The translations under genes were made by a program, and so were the position numbers. From Phycisphaerae bacterium (GTDB lineage: Bacteria; Planctomycetota; Phycisphaerae; UBA1845; Fen-1342), in assembly GCA_028279405.1 (NCBI GenBank), contig JANQNU010000007.1, forward strand, positions 87,257 to 151,256: a stretch of DNA of 64,000 nt. Direction: 5' to 3'. Numbering within the stretch: position 1 is the stretch's first letter; every line of letters begins with the position of its first letter. This document shows, piece by piece, positions 26,562 through 39,148 of this stretch. The notes under the pieces were generated by a model. That model worked only from the letters and a program-made list of their open reading frames with translations, did not search any database and was not told the DNA's origin.

Positions 26562-27485
26562 TCAGCCGTCGGGCGGAGTCTCTGTCATGAACTCGAGTGG
26601 GCTTCGAATGCGAACGTCGTCTCGTTGTCGCAGCTGATCGAGGAACCAGTACTTGTGCCAGGCACCGAACATGATCAGTATCCGCCGACCCGAGCCGCGC
26701 TGGGTGTCCAGTGCTTCGCGGATCAGTGCGTAGTGCGCTTCGTTGATCGAAGTCCAGCCACCGTCCTCGAGCACTGGAGAGAGCGCTTCATCGTACGGCC
26801 GCATGCCAAGCCGAACGATTTCGTCATACGCGTCGCTATGAATACCGCGCGGATCGTCGCGCCAACCGCGACGGTTGATCTCGCGCTCCGCGTTGTCCAT
26901 TGCCGCCTGTGCCAACTGCCAGCGTTCATCCTGCTGGGAACGCAGCGTGGCCAGCGTCTCCGATCGGCGTTCAGCCATTTCCGCCGTCCATGCTGCGCAG
27001 GGAACGATCGAGAACGCGCGATCGCGCCAAAGCGGGAATAGCGCGTCGACATACTCCGGGAATCGACGGACCCGCGGCTCCTCGACCGTACCGTAGCGAC
27101 GATACTCCTCGAGGGCTGCCGACAAGCGGTCCGGGGGGATTTCGCAGAGCACGATATCGGGAGCGATTGCTGCGATCATGGCGCGGACCTGGGTGATGCC
27201 ATAGCGTGCGCTGGTTCGGTGGGCACCGTGGATCATGCCCATCATGATCACTTCGGGGATTTCCTTCGCCGGCGCCGCCTCGGGCTTCGCGACGACCTCC
27301 ATCAGCGCGTGGGACCGTCCGTCGGTCGGCTGCGGTTGCCTCGCGGTACCGCGGTTTGGCGTATCGCGGTTGGCGGGCGTGTTCGTGGCTGGTGAAGGGT
27401 GTGTCGCAGACGTCCTGCACCCCACGATGAGCGCCAACGCGGCCAGCGCCGTCGGCAAGCCGATTCCGATATAGTATGGTCGCAT
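26562..27485 (-). CDS. TraB/ChaN-fold lipoprotein
   Basis: A 307-residue protein with a lipoprotein signal (MRPYYIGIGLPTALAALALI then VGC) and a Pro/Thr-rich linker to ~residue 75. The core has two GxxH-type motifs (MIHGAHRTS and MFGAWHKYW) and an R/E motif region (ITQVRAMIAAIAPDIVLCE, then IPPDRL), the layout of the TraB/PrgY/Tiki and ChaN/EreA clan. Some members are metal-dependent peptidases or esterases; others bind haem. Its start codon overlaps the divergent gene's start by 2 bp, so promoters of both must lie inside the opposite gene, or one start is misplaced. Confidence 0.7.
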   Translation of the reverse strand: MRPYYIGIGLPTALAALALIVGCRTSATHPSPATNTPANRDTPNRGTARQPQPTDGRSHALMEVVAKPEAAPAKEIPEVIMMGMIHGAHRTSARYGITQVRAMIAAIAPDIVLCEIPPDRLSAALEEYRRYGTVEEPRVRRFPEYVDALFPLWRDRAFSIVPCAAWTAEMAERRSETLATLRSQQDERWQLAQAAMDNAEREINRRGWRDDPRGIHSDAYDEIVRLGMRPYDEALSPVLEDGGWTSINEAHYALIREALDTQRGSGRRILIMFGAWHKYWFLDQLRQRDDVRIRSPLEFMTETPPDG

Positions 27486-28308
27486 GAAGGGAGGCTACCA
27501 CGACTACCGCGACTCGGTCCAGCGATCCCGACCTGTGCGCGCCGGGTACCGTTACGACAGGCGGATTGCGCTGTCTGCGGCGCTGCTGGCGCTCATGAGC
27601 GGGTGTGTGACGTCCTCGACCGGACATCCGAGCCGTGGGTTGGTCTATCTGTTTCCCGGCGTCGAAGGGGGCGCGTACTCGCTGGAGTTGCCCAAGCGCG
27701 CGCTGGAAGACGCCGGCGTCGAAGCAGAGATTCGGATCTTTGATTGGGGCCGACCGCTCGGCACGTTGCTCACCAACCTGATGTCCTACGAAGAGAACCT
27801 GGACAAAGCGGCGATCGTCGCGCAGGAGATCGCCGACTATCGGACGGATTATCCCGATGCTCCGATCGATCTGGTGGGTTACTCCGGCGGCGGAGGCATT
27901 GCCGTCTTCGTTGCGGAGTCGTTGCCGGAAGACATCGAGTTGCGCAACGTGGTGCTTGCGCAGCCTGCCCTGAGTCCCGGGTACGACCTCTCTCGCGCGC
28001 TGCGACGCGTTACCGGTCGCTTCGTCAACTACTACTGTCCAACGGATCGGTTCATTCTCGGTTGGGGTACGCGGACGTTTGGCACGATGGATCGTTTGAA
28101 CGTTAATTCGGCCGGGAAGGTTGGTTTTGAGAAGTGGCCGAATTCGCCAACGACGAGATGTCGTTTCGAACAACATCGGTGGAACGCTGCAATGGCGGCT
28201 GCGGGCCACCAGGGCGGTCATATTCACATCCTCATTTCCGAATGGAATCGGGAGTACATCGCGCCTTACTTGTGCGATGACGTGCACCTCTCGGAACGTG
28301 CGCGCTAA
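27484..28308 (+). CDS. lipoprotein alpha/beta hydrolase
   Basis: A 274-residue protein with a hydrophobic run and lipobox (ALSAALLALMSGC). The hydrolase signature is GYSGGGG, with a preceding VYLFPGVEGG oxyanion strand and a likely acid Asp in YCPTDRF; the His near HQGGHIHI completes the triad. The start is uncertain: ATG at 27484 (TATAGT lies 8 bp upstream, which would give a leaderless transcript) or the in-frame GTG at 27535. No specific substrate is predicted; the family includes esterases and lipases. Confidence 0.7.
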   Translation: MKGGYHDYRDSVQRSRPVRAGYRYDRRIALSAALLALMSGCVTSSTGHPSRGLVYLFPGVEGGAYSLELPKRALEDAGVEAEIRIFDWGRPLGTLLTNLMSYEENLDKAAIVAQEIADYRTDYPDAPIDLVGYSGGGGIAVFVAESLPEDIELRNVVLAQPALSPGYDLSRALRRVTGRFVNYYCPTDRFILGWGTRTFGTMDRLNVNSAGKVGFEKWPNSPTTRCRFEQHRWNAAMAAAGHQGGHIHILISEWNREYIAPYLCDDVHLSERAR

Positions 28309-28492
28309 CGTCTTGTAAAGCGCGCGTTGCTCTCTGGAGGAGCGCGCGCGTTGAGTGACGTTCGAGGTTTCAAATGAAGAGCGCAACAAAAGCGCGCGAG
28401 ACGTAGATTTCTATTGCGATTTCAATTCTCGGAAACTAGTCTGGAAGCGTGCGTGCAAATCGTCGGGCGTCTAATTTAATGAGGAGGACGTG

Positions 28493-29689
28493 ATGTCGGG
28501 TTTTCAGTCAGCACGGGGTGCGCGGGTGATGGGGATTGCGCTGACAGGGTGGTTGGTTTCTTCACTGAGTGCGGCGGTGATTTACGAGTCGGCGTCGCTT
28601 GGACCAATCGGACAGGCGGGCGGACCCGCCGTGCGCGCGACACAGTTTCTCGGATCGCGCTTCGAGATCACGCAGACGACGAACGTTACGGCCATCGGCG
28701 GCCATCTTCGCGAGACCGGGCTTGGTAATCAGGAGTTGTTCGGAGCAATCGTGATGTTGGCCGGCCCGGGTGCAATGCCGGGAGGCGCGCCTTTCAATCC
28801 CGGCGAAGTGATGACGTCCATCACATTCAATCCCAATCCGGCAACGACGAATGCCAGCGACGACATCATGGTTCCCGTCTCGGTGCAACTCGAGCCGGGC
28901 AGTTACGCGGTGGTCTTCGGCTCGGGGCTGTTCGGCGCGACCGGCGATGGTGGCATGCCGTTCAATGGTCAGACCGTGACCGCCGCCGGTAGCGGTTCGT
29001 ACTTCTTCTGGGACGGCAACTTCAGCACATGGCTCAACGGCGGTGGCTTCGGCCCGTTGCGTTTCGTTGTTGAGGGAACGACCGCGATCGACACCGACAA
29101 CGATGGGCTGACCGACGCGGCCGAGCTTGTTCTCGGGACGGACCCCAACAATCCGGACACGGACGGCGACGGTATGCTCGACGGTGTCGAGGTCGATGCG
29201 GCCGCGGGCGACCCGTGCCCCGATCCGCTGAATGCCGACTCGGATGGTGACACGCTGTTGGACGGCGACGAGATCACGCTCGGAAGCAGTCCGTGTGACA
29301 GCGACACGGACGGTGACGGTGTTCCGGATTCGATCGACACCGATCCCGTGACGCCCGGAGACGCCCTCCAGATTCTGGAAGATGTCGTCCGGAATGTGTC
29401 GGATACGATCCGCGCGATGAACATCAACCCCAACAACGGTGAAGTGTTGATCCTCGGTCGATCGAACCGCGCACGACGCGCGCGGCGCAACATCCTTGGG
29501 CATACGGCTTCGCTCGCGGCGTTCTTCATCGACGTGGATCTGCCGTTCATCGCGACCATTCCGTTGCAGGCGATCCTGCGACGGACCGATGGCGAAGCGC
29601 CGCCGCGCGATTGGATTCTGGATTCGCCCGAGCGGGACGCCATCAATCAGGATGTGCAGACGGTGGTTGACACGCTCTTGTCCCTGTAA
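28493..29689 (+). CDS. secreted protein with thrombospondin type 3-like calcium repeats
   Basis: A 398-residue protein. ATG 28493 follows GAGGAGG by 5 nt; a GTG directly before it is less likely. A signal peptide ends near SLSAA. Residues ~20-200 are a beta-sandwich. Then come four TSP3-type Ca-binding repeats: DTDNDGLTDAAE, DTDGDGMLDG, DSDGDTLLDGDE and DTDGDGVPDS. A helical C-terminal ~110 residues (NVSDTIRAMNINPNNGEVLI) has no known domain. By family it is secreted, calcium-stabilised and involved in adhesion or matrix binding. The 184-bp upstream gap holds GC-rich inverted repeats that may end the previous gene. Confidence 0.8.
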   Translation: MSGFQSARGARVMGIALTGWLVSSLSAAVIYESASLGPIGQAGGPAVRATQFLGSRFEITQTTNVTAIGGHLRETGLGNQELFGAIVMLAGPGAMPGGAPFNPGEVMTSITFNPNPATTNASDDIMVPVSVQLEPGSYAVVFGSGLFGATGDGGMPFNGQTVTAAGSGSYFFWDGNFSTWLNGGGFGPLRFVVEGTTAIDTDNDGLTDAAELVLGTDPNNPDTDGDGMLDGVEVDAAAGDPCPDPLNADSDGDTLLDGDEITLGSSPCDSDTDGDGVPDSIDTDPVTPGDALQILEDVVRNVSDTIRAMNINPNNGEVLILGRSNRARRARRNILGHTASLAAFFIDVDLPFIATIPLQAILRRTDGEAPPRDWILDSPERDAINQDVQTVVDTLLSL

Positions 29690-29789
29690 CTGCAGCACTC
29701 GCGGAGTGGAGAGTCGGAAGGGTCGGCGGTCTACGGATCGTCGACCCGTTCCATTTTGATCCGGAGCATTGGGGGTGCGATCCGTTGAG

Positions 29790-30365
29790 CTACTGCTGAA
29801 GCAACTCGTCGAGTTCACGCGCGACGCGCGCGCCCGCGTCCTTGTTCATGTACGGCAGGTTGATGCGCGTGTTGGCCGCCGCTGCTGCGCGGGCCGCCTC
29901 CGCGAGGTGAATCGCGGCCTCGACGTCGGAGCGAAGGTTGGGGTTGGCGACGCTCAGCAGGCCGCGAAGGTCGACGAGCACACGTTTGCTGAGCACGACC
30001 GTCTGAAACGGAACGCCCGCGGCGATTGCGGCAGCGGATTCGATCTGCGGTTGTCGTTCGGGGTCGGTGCGCTTCAGCTTGAATGCAGCGGCCAGACTCG
30101 CGTAAGCGTCCGAGTCCTCTTGAATGGAGCGCTGCAGCATCTGGTCGGCCTGTTGCAATCGTCGCTGGATCTCCGCCACTTGCGGCTCGACGTCGGTGAA
30201 TCGTTCACGACCGACTGTAAACGCGCACGCCATCCGGCCCAGCGACGCCGCGAGCGCCGCGACCAACGCCGCGACACTCCCGCCACCCGGCGTGGGTGTG
30301 TCCGACGCGAGTCGGCTGAGGAACTGCTCCACGGTCAAGTGAACCAACGGCTGATCGTTGCCCAT
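29790..30365 (-). CDS. cyclodeaminase/cyclohydrolase family protein (FTCD C-terminal-like)
   Basis: A 191-residue all-helical protein with GGAGCGAGG before the ATG. The N-terminus LTVEQFLSRLASDTPTPGGG plus SVAALVAALAASLGRMAC is the hallmark of formiminotransferase-cyclodeaminase C-terminal domains and of FchA methenyl-THF cyclohydrolase. Members convert 5-formimino-THF or 5,10-methenyl-THF in one-carbon metabolism and act in the cytoplasm. Length (~190-210) fits stand-alone family members. No histidine-degradation or acetogenesis genes are in view, so the precise substrate is open. It is divergent from tadA. Confidence 0.88.
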   Translation of the reverse strand: MGNDQPLVHLTVEQFLSRLASDTPTPGGGSVAALVAALAASLGRMACAFTVGRERFTDVEPQVAEIQRRLQQADQMLQRSIQEDSDAYASLAAAFKLKRTDPERQPQIESAAAIAAGVPFQTVVLSKRVLVDLRGLLSVANPNLRSDVEAAIHLAEAARAAAAANTRINLPYMNKDAGARVARELDELLQQ

Positions 30366-30505
30366 AGCCTCGCTCCAAATCGAGAACCGCCTGCTCCATA
30401 TGGCTTATGCCCGGTTCCGGCATGTGGAGTGCATGGACCCGCCACCGATGGATGGAGCTTGCTCTCCCTTGCATAATACGTCGAGCAGGTTGCTACACCA
30501 ACAGG

Positions 30506-30997
30506 ATGACCATGGCTTTCTTGCTCGACCAGGAAGAGCGCGATCGACGGTTCATGCAGCGTGCGCTGCGTGAGGCTGCGGACGCGCTGGAACATGAGGA
30601 CGTGCCGGTCGGGGCCGTGATCGTTCGTGACGATCGCGTGATTGGCCGGGGACGTAACCAGCGTGAAGCGCTCCAGGACCCGACTGCCCACGCCGAGATC
30701 CTGGCGCTGACGGCCGCCGCTGCTGCGATTGGCCACTGGCGCCTCGAAGGATGCACGCTCTACGTCACCCTGGAGCCGTGCCCCATGTGTGCGGGAGCGG
30801 CCGTGCTGGCGCGAATTCCGCGAATCGTCTTTGGCGCCTGGGATGAAAAGGGTGGGGCCTGTGGATCGCTTTACGACATTCCGACCGACGGTCGGCTGAA
30901 TCATCGCTGTGAAACCACGGGCGGCGTGCTGGCAGCCGAGTCCGCCGATCTGCTGCGGGCGTTCTTTCGGCACCGCCGATCGCTCGGCGAGAAGTAG
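30506..30997 (+). CDS. tadA: tRNA-specific adenosine deaminase
   Basis: A 163-residue zinc deaminase. It converts adenosine-34 of tRNA-Arg(ACG) to inosine. The catalytic HAE (TAHAEILAL) and zinc ligands PCPMCAGA are intact, and VPVGAVIV is the usual N-terminal strand. The start at 30506 (or 30512) matches family length; the frame extends to 30407 without support. It is followed by a hairpin shared with the convergent pilin-like gene. Confidence 0.93.
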   Translation: MTMAFLLDQEERDRRFMQRALREAADALEHEDVPVGAVIVRDDRVIGRGRNQREALQDPTAHAEILALTAAAAAIGHWRLEGCTLYVTLEPCPMCAGAAVLARIPRIVFGAWDEKGGACGSLYDIPTDGRLNHRCETTGGVLAAESADLLRAFFRHRRSLGEK

Positions 30998-31044
30998 CAT
31001 ACGTTCGCGAAGATCACGTTCTGGCGGTTATCGGCCTGTGTTCC

Positions 31045-31081
31045 AAAGAAGAAGGCGGCAGCCCGTGAGAGCCGCCGCCTT
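31045..31081 (-). terminator. intrinsic terminator of pilin-like gene
   Basis: On the minus strand AAGGCGGC (31081-31074) pairs with GCCGCCTT (31059-31052), followed by CTTCTTT. The loop is 14 nt. It lies 27 bp after the stop of the pilin-like gene, and may also stop tadA transcripts, though without a T tract in that direction. Confidence 0.65.
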
Positions 31082-31107
31082 GCTCCAATTCACATTGGCG
31101 CGTCGGT

Positions 31108-32046
31108 TTACGGAATGATCCAGCTATCCGTGTCCGTCCGCGGTCCTCTCAAGTTCTGCGGAATAACGCCGACCAGCGACTGGGTCAGATCGTTGAAGTT
31201 GTCGTAGTTCATGTAGATGTTGTCGTTGTTGACGCCCGCGATCGGCCGGCGCTCGAACTCGGCGTGACCGTCGGCAAACAGGACCGTCTGGCCTTCGCCA
31301 TTGTGGTTGCCGCTGTTGTACGGACGCCACATGTCATTGCTGGCCGTCAGGATGTCCTGCAGGTTGTTGGAGCCGAACTGCGGCACCATCGCGTTCTGGA
31401 TGATCGCATCATTGACCGCGCCGCCCGTATCGTTCGCCAGGGTGCCGCTCGTGAACCACGGGCCGCGGTCGGCCGCGATCGCCATCCGCGCGTCGAGGTT
31501 CGTGCTCGGGCGCGCGTTGCGCGAGTACGGCATCTGATAGCCGTAGCTCAGCCGATTGTAGCCGCGGAAGTCGAAGCGGTTCTGACCCGGCTGGGCCGCG
31601 ACCTGGTTGGAACCGATGTAGTTCCGCAGATCGTCCGCCTCATCGCCGGCGCTGGGGCAGACGAACGCGCCCGGCGTGTTGTTGCCGCCGATGATCATCA
31701 GGAACATCGACCGCGACGGGTGCACGGCGGCCGGCGGCATGGCCGTGCCCGGGGACACGGTGTAGTTGACACCGAGCTGACCGATGAACGTGATGTTCGT
31801 CGCCGGCGTCCCGCCAAGCGGCGTCTGGCCGGTCTGGTCGTGCGCCGCGACCGGGAAGAACTCCCGGTTGTCGTTGGAGTAGATGTACATTGCCTTGCCC
31901 ATGCCGCTGAGGTTTGCCGCGCAAACCGAGCGCTTTGCCAACTCACGGGCGCGCCCCAGTGCCGGCAGCAGAATGGCAATCAGCAGCGCAATGATTGCCA
32001 CCACGACCAGCAGTTCAATCAGCGTAAAACCATGTCTTCTTTTCAC
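31108..32046 (-). CDS. prepilin-type N-methylation protein, planctomycete DUF1559-like
   Basis: A 312-residue protein. The N-terminus [20 protein letters not shown] is a class III prepilin signal: a peptidase would cut after Gly6 and methylate Phe7. The hydrophobic helix is followed by a beta-rich globular domain. Near the C-terminus [18 protein letters not shown] is the His...DG motif typical of the very expanded planctomycete pilin-like families. By family it is secreted by a type II/IV-pilus-like system to the cell surface; the exact role is unknown. It is transcribed from a promoter ~360 bp upstream. Confidence 0.9.
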   Translation of the reverse strand: MKRRHGFTLIELLVVVAIIALLIAILLPALGRARELAKRSVCAANLSGMGKAMYIYSNDNREFFPVAAHDQTGQTPLGGTPATNITFIGQLGVNYTVSPGTAMPPAAVHPSRSMFLMIIGGNNTPGAFVCPSAGDEADDLRNYIGSNQVAAQPGQNRFDFRGYNRLSYGYQMPYSRNARPSTNLDARMAIAADRGPWFTSGTLANDTGGAVNDAIIQNAMVPQFGSNNLQDILTASNDMWRPYNSGNHNGEGQTVLFADGHAEFERRPIAGVNNDNIYMNYDNFNDLTQSLVGVIPQNLRGPRTDTDSWIIP

Positions 32047-32401
32047 CAGACCTTCTCCTTCTCTCCCATGAGGAAAACCCGAACCGCACCGATAACGGAT
32101 CGAGGCAGGCGGATCTAATCAATGAATGCACTTGGAATGCAATGCGCCCGTCCAGGATCAGTACATACGGGTAATAGCCGCCATTGCGCGCACCAACACG
32201 ACACGCGCACGAGATACCGTCATGGGAAGAACGGTCCCTCGGCGGAGTAACCACCAATGTTCTTAGCCGGATGTCGCGGTCATGCGAAGACCGCCGGACG
32301 GGAGTGTCTTTTTTCGGATCGGGGCGGGGAATCGTTATGAATGAATGATGGCGTTAGCCAGATGATCCTGATGAAACCCGGTCCGATACACTCTCATATC
32401 C

Positions 32402-32439
32402 ATCCTCATAGAGGATATCGCACACTGACCGCGTGTCAA
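32402..32439 (-). promoter_or_regulatory. near-consensus promoter with overlapping operator, long leader to pilin-like gene
   Basis: On the minus strand TTGACA (32439-32434), a 16-bp spacer and TATCCT (32417-32412) form a close sigma-70 match. An inverted repeat ATCCTC-ATA-GAGGAT (32402-32416) overlaps the -10 and start region, as an operator would. Transcription from ~32405 would carry a 5' leader of ~360 nt to the ATG at 32046. Otherwise the 413-bp gap 32047-32459 shows no gene. Confidence 0.6.
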
Positions 32440-32459
32440 CGAAAAAAAGAACCCGGGAA

Positions 32460-33455
32460 TCACAAAACGATGTGCTCGATTCCAGCCGGCTGAGCACGCC
32501 CAACCCCCCGTCGGCCCGCCTCTTCAATATATTGTGCCTCCAGGGGGCCATCGACACCAGCTCGTCGACGTTGGGCCAGCAACAGCTCGAACGCGACCGC
32601 ATCCAACGCTACCGGATCGCCACCAGCCAACAGAAGACCAAGATCCTCAATATTATCAGACGTTACACCCGGACCACCCTTGATCGCGGCCTTGGTCGCG
32701 TTGATCAGGTTTAGTCGCAGTTTTTCTGTAACTAGCTTGGAACCAATGACTTGTGCTATGTACGGTGCACATGCCGAAGCGTGGTAGCGCGCGGGTCGCT
32801 CGATGATTCCGTGTGAAATGTTCTTCATCGCGGCCGACATGCCGGCGATCCGATGCGTCTTGAGAAAGCCGACATTGATGACGGCATCTGCTTCGACCCA
32901 CCAGCGCGCCAGGCGTTCAGGCTCGCCGTCGATCTCGATCGACTGGTCCCAGCCGACGGTGGCCGATCGGGTTCCGAGGTGTTTCTGGATGTGAGGCGGC
33001 GCCTCGACCAGCGTGATACGCTCTTTGGCGTAGCCTGCTGCCGCCAGCGATTCGACCAGAGCGGTGGCCATGGCTGGCGTCGTGCGGAGAATCGAAGCGC
33101 CCACCTGGTTGAACTTGATCGCGATCCGGTTGGCGCCTCCCAGAATCCGTTTCCAGCCCCTGGCCGAGTCCGGCGTGTCCGCGTACACCGCGACGACCTT
33201 TTCCGTCATCTCCCGCAGCATCGTCTGGTCGATGAACTCGCCGCGCACCACTCGATCCGACTGCAGTTCCACCACGCGCGATTTGCGCGGCTGTTCGCGA
33301 AGCCACCACGGGCCGTCGGCGTTTGCCTTACGACGGGGTTCGTCGGCCCTGGCCCTGTTCCCGGCCAGCAACGGGAGCGCGGCTGCAGCCTTGAGCAGCT
33401 CGCGCCGGCTGGGCCCCGGCGGTCGATCGGAATTGACCTCGTGCGCGTCCATCAA
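32460..33455 (-). CDS. DUF362-domain protein with Tat-like signal
   Basis: A 331-residue protein. It begins with a Tat-type leader (SRRELLKAAAALPLLAGNRA, one residue short of a full twin-Arg consensus but close). The mature part matches DUF362: strand/helix order with IAIKFNQVG, ITLVEAPPHIQ, ADAVINVGFLKTHRIAGMSA and the ending GGDPVALDAVAFELL. Unlike many DUF362 proteins it has no ferredoxin-type cysteine clusters. Family role is poorly known. It ends 21 bp before the pilin-like gene's promoter. Confidence 0.85.
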   Translation of the reverse strand: MMDAHEVNSDRPPGPSRRELLKAAAALPLLAGNRARADEPRRKANADGPWWLREQPRKSRVVELQSDRVVRGEFIDQTMLREMTEKVVAVYADTPDSARGWKRILGGANRIAIKFNQVGASILRTTPAMATALVESLAAAGYAKERITLVEAPPHIQKHLGTRSATVGWDQSIEIDGEPERLARWWVEADAVINVGFLKTHRIAGMSAAMKNISHGIIERPARYHASACAPYIAQVIGSKLVTEKLRLNLINATKAAIKGGPGVTSDNIEDLGLLLAGGDPVALDAVAFELLLAQRRRAGVDGPLEAQYIEEAGRRGVGRAQPAGIEHIVL

Positions 33456-33505
33456 TTACTGTAATCGAACGATTCGGCGAAAAACCTCGACAGGGGCAAC
33501 GGGTT

Positions 33506-34942
33506 ATGACCCTCGAACAGCGATATCGGCAGCACTGCTCGGGCCTCGAGCGTGCCGGGCAAGGGCACCTTTTGCGCTTCTGGGAGCAGCTCGACGACGT
33601 CCGACGCTCCCGACTGCTCGACGACCTGGATCAGGTGGATTGGTCGGCGCTGCCGCAGTGGGTCGATGCGTATGTCCGCCGAAAGCCCGACTACCCGCTG
33701 CCCGAACGGATCGAGCCACCGCTGAGCTACCCGATTCGTCCGGATAATGAGCAGCTGGTCGCGCTCTACAAGAAAGCGCGGCAGCGCGGCGCGCATGCGA
33801 TTTCGGTCGGCCAGGTTGCCGCTTTCACGGTGGCCGGCGGACAGGGTACGCGGCTCGGGTACGATGGCCCGAAGGGTGCGTTTCCGATCAGCCCTGTCCG
33901 CGATGCGCCGCTCTTCCAGTTGTTCGCCGAGTACCTGCGCGGGATCGAACGACGTTATGGTCGACGGCTGCCCTGGTACTTGATGACGAGTCCGCTCAAC
34001 CACGATCAGACCATACGCTTTTTCGAGCAGCAGGAATACTTCGGTCTGGTTTCGGACGACGTGATCTTCTTTCAGCAGGGCCAGATGCCGGCGTTTCATC
34101 CGGACGGTCGTGTTGCGATGACGGCGCCGGACGCACTTGCGTTGTCGCCGGACGGGCACGGCGGGAGCCTGACCGCGCTGGCCGCGCGCGGCGCGCTGGC
34201 GGACATGCGCGACCGCGGTGTCGAGTACATCAGCTACTTTCAGGTCGACAACCCGCTCGTCCACTGTGTCGACCCGCTGTTTGTCGGGTTGCATATCTCG
34301 ACCGGGTCGGAGATGTCGAGCAAGGCCGTGACCAAGGCACACGATCTCGAGCGCGTCGGCAATTTCTGCGTCGGTGACGGTCGGCTGCAGGTCATCGAGT
34401 ACAGCGATCTGCCGGAGTCGCTTGCAACTGAGCGAACGGCCGAAGGCGATCGGCGATTTGACGCTGGCAGTATCGCGATCCACGTGCTGAGTCGGACGTT
34501 CGTCGAGAAGCTGACGCATGCCGGGGCGCAGGTGCGACTGCCGTGGCACCGTGCGGACAAGAAGGTCGAAGTGATCGACGACGCGGGCAATCCGGTTCAG
34601 CCCGACGCCCCCAATGTGGTCAAGCTGGAGATGTTCGTGTTCGACGCCATCCCGCTCGCCGAGAATCCGATTCTGTTGTACACCGATCGAGCAGAGGAGT
34701 TCAGTCCCGTCAAGAACGCCGATGGGGCTGACTCGCCGGCTACGACGCGACGTGATCTCGTGCAGCGTGCAGCGCGCTGGTTGGCGGCGAGCGACGTTGA
34801 TGTTCCTGGAGGAGCGGAAGCGCCGAATCAGGCGGTCGAGATCAGCCCGCATTATGCCCTGGATGCGTCGGACTTGCGGCAGCGTGTCGAGCAAGAGGGC
34901 GCGCCGGCCATCGCCGCGGATGCACCGACGCTGCTGGCATGA
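33506..34942 (+). CDS. UDP-sugar pyrophosphorylase (UDPGP type 1 family)
   Basis: A 478-residue protein. The nucleotide-binding signature is AFTVAGGQGTRLGYDGPKG (residues ~106-125), then MTSPLNHDQT, QVDNPLVHCVDP (the metal-binding Asp region) and KLEMFVFDAIP near the uridine site. It is closest in layout to eukaryotic-type UDP-GlcNAc/UDP-GalNAc pyrophosphorylases, which planctomycetes often carry. It would make UDP-N-acetylhexosamine from UTP and the sugar-1-phosphate in the cytoplasm. That would feed NeuC, three genes downstream of mutS, though the link is inferred. It lies 86 bp before mutS on the same strand. Confidence 0.88.
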   Translation: MTLEQRYRQHCSGLERAGQGHLLRFWEQLDDVRRSRLLDDLDQVDWSALPQWVDAYVRRKPDYPLPERIEPPLSYPIRPDNEQLVALYKKARQRGAHAISVGQVAAFTVAGGQGTRLGYDGPKGAFPISPVRDAPLFQLFAEYLRGIERRYGRRLPWYLMTSPLNHDQTIRFFEQQEYFGLVSDDVIFFQQGQMPAFHPDGRVAMTAPDALALSPDGHGGSLTALAARGALADMRDRGVEYISYFQVDNPLVHCVDPLFVGLHISTGSEMSSKAVTKAHDLERVGNFCVGDGRLQVIEYSDLPESLATERTAEGDRRFDAGSIAIHVLSRTFVEKLTHAGAQVRLPWHRADKKVEVIDDAGNPVQPDAPNVVKLEMFVFDAIPLAENPILLYTDRAEEFSPVKNADGADSPATTRRDLVQRAARWLAASDVDVPGGAEAPNQAVEISPHYALDASDLRQRVEQEGAPAIAADAPTLLA

Positions 34943-35028
34943 GTTGGCTGTGGGCGGTGGCGGGATTGTCAACCGGGCGTTCTTTGGGGTAGCGGTCCAA
35001 CGAGTCATCGAATGAAGGGTAGGAACGC

Positions 35029-37769
<2,741 letters not shown>

Positions 37770-37773
<4 letters not shown>

Positions 37774-39095
37774 GTTTGCGACGAGGTCATCCTGCGGCAC
37801 TGCTCGCGGCGCAACTGCTCGCGATCAGCGCAGTGGTGGCGCTGGCGCTGGTTCTGCTTCCCTCGGTTCGGCTCAGCGATCGTGACGCCGAGTACTTCTG
37901 GGCACGGCATTGGTGGCAGTCGGCATTCGACGCGCTCAGTGTGACCACCGGCGTCGGGATGGTGACACGCTCGTTTGCGGAGGACTATACGCAAGTTGGT
38001 GTCTGGGTCCTGGCCGTCGGCGGCGTGCTTGGTGCGATCTGCTATCTTCGGCAGCTGGCGCGCGCGCTAGAATCGGTGTTTCACGTGAAACACGTTTGGC
38101 GGGCCATCGGGCTGACGACCGTTGTCGGATGTGCATGCGGCTTGTGGCTGGGGGTGCGGAGTGTGTCGGCGGCGAACGGCGTAGCGCAGGGATTAGCGGC
38201 GGCGTTCGGTGTCGGGCTCTCGATACCCGAGGTCGTTCGTTCGGCGCCGGCGTTCGGACCGCTCGTCGTCATCGGGGCGGTTGCGGCGGTCGGTGGGCTC
38301 GCGCTGCCTCTCATCCGGCAATTCTTGCGCGTGCGGGATGTGCGGCGCACGATTTGCGCGGCGCTCGTTTGCTGGCTCGTGAGTATGATTGCGACCGCAG
38401 CGATGGTTGCGTATTTCGAGCGCCCGTCCGTGGCCCCGGGCAGTGCGGCACGGTCGAGCGACGTTGATCGGGCGTTCTCCCGGACGCTTGGCGGCACGTT
38501 TGCGGTCGGCACGGCTGGCGTCGATCTGCTCGCGATCGATCGTGATTCAGCGGAGGGTGTCAAACTCGCTCTCGGCGCCGTCGTGCTGGTTGGAGGCATT
38601 GGTGGCAGTGCGGTTGGGGGCGTCGGTGGTGTGTGGCTGCTGCTCGCGATCGGCTCGCTGGTTCTCCGGTCGTCGAATGCGACGGGCCCGGGTAGTGCGG
38701 GGCGTGGAAAAACCGATACGGAACGTGGACAGAGTCTGCTTCAGAGCGGTGCGATCAGTCGGTCGGCACTGCTTCGGGCCGGGACGGCCGTTACCTTGGC
38801 GATGCTGTTGTTGACGTCGGTGACGGTCGCTGGGCTGTTGGTTCTCGAGCATTCGACGCGGTCGCCGTTCGAGCCGGCCGCGACCCTGGGGGATGCCTGG
38901 CTGGACGGGGCGGCGGTCGTCGCGGGCGCCAACGTTTCCAGCGGCTTGTATGCGCGGGTCATCGATCCGCACCTCTCCAGCGGTATCCGGCAGGATGCCG
39001 ATAAATACCAGTATGGAATGATCTGGCTGATGCTCGCGATGTTTTGCGGTCGCGTCCTGCCGGTCGCGCTGCTGGCGCGCCACCTGCGACGCTGA
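37770..39095 (+). CDS. TrkH/KtrB-like potassium transporter subunit
   Basis: A 441-residue membrane protein starting at GTG 37770 inside the mutS stop. It has the four-fold M1-P-M2 layout of Trk/Ktr/HKT channels: pore loops near FDALSVTTGVGM, AAAFGVGLS, GGTFAVGTAG and AAVVAGANVSSG. The region GGIGGSAVGGVGGVWLL stands in for the family's GGSaGSTaGGiK, and MFCGRVLPVALL for the C-terminal mFiGRlgPl. Divergence is high and no TrkA/KtrA gating subunit is in view. It would move K+ (or Na+) across the inner membrane. Placement between mutS and neuA suggests no pathway link. Confidence 0.7.
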
Positions 39096-39148
39096 TTCCG
39101 CGGCGCGGGCGTGGCGTACCGGATGGAGAGTGCGCGTCGAGGGTAACC

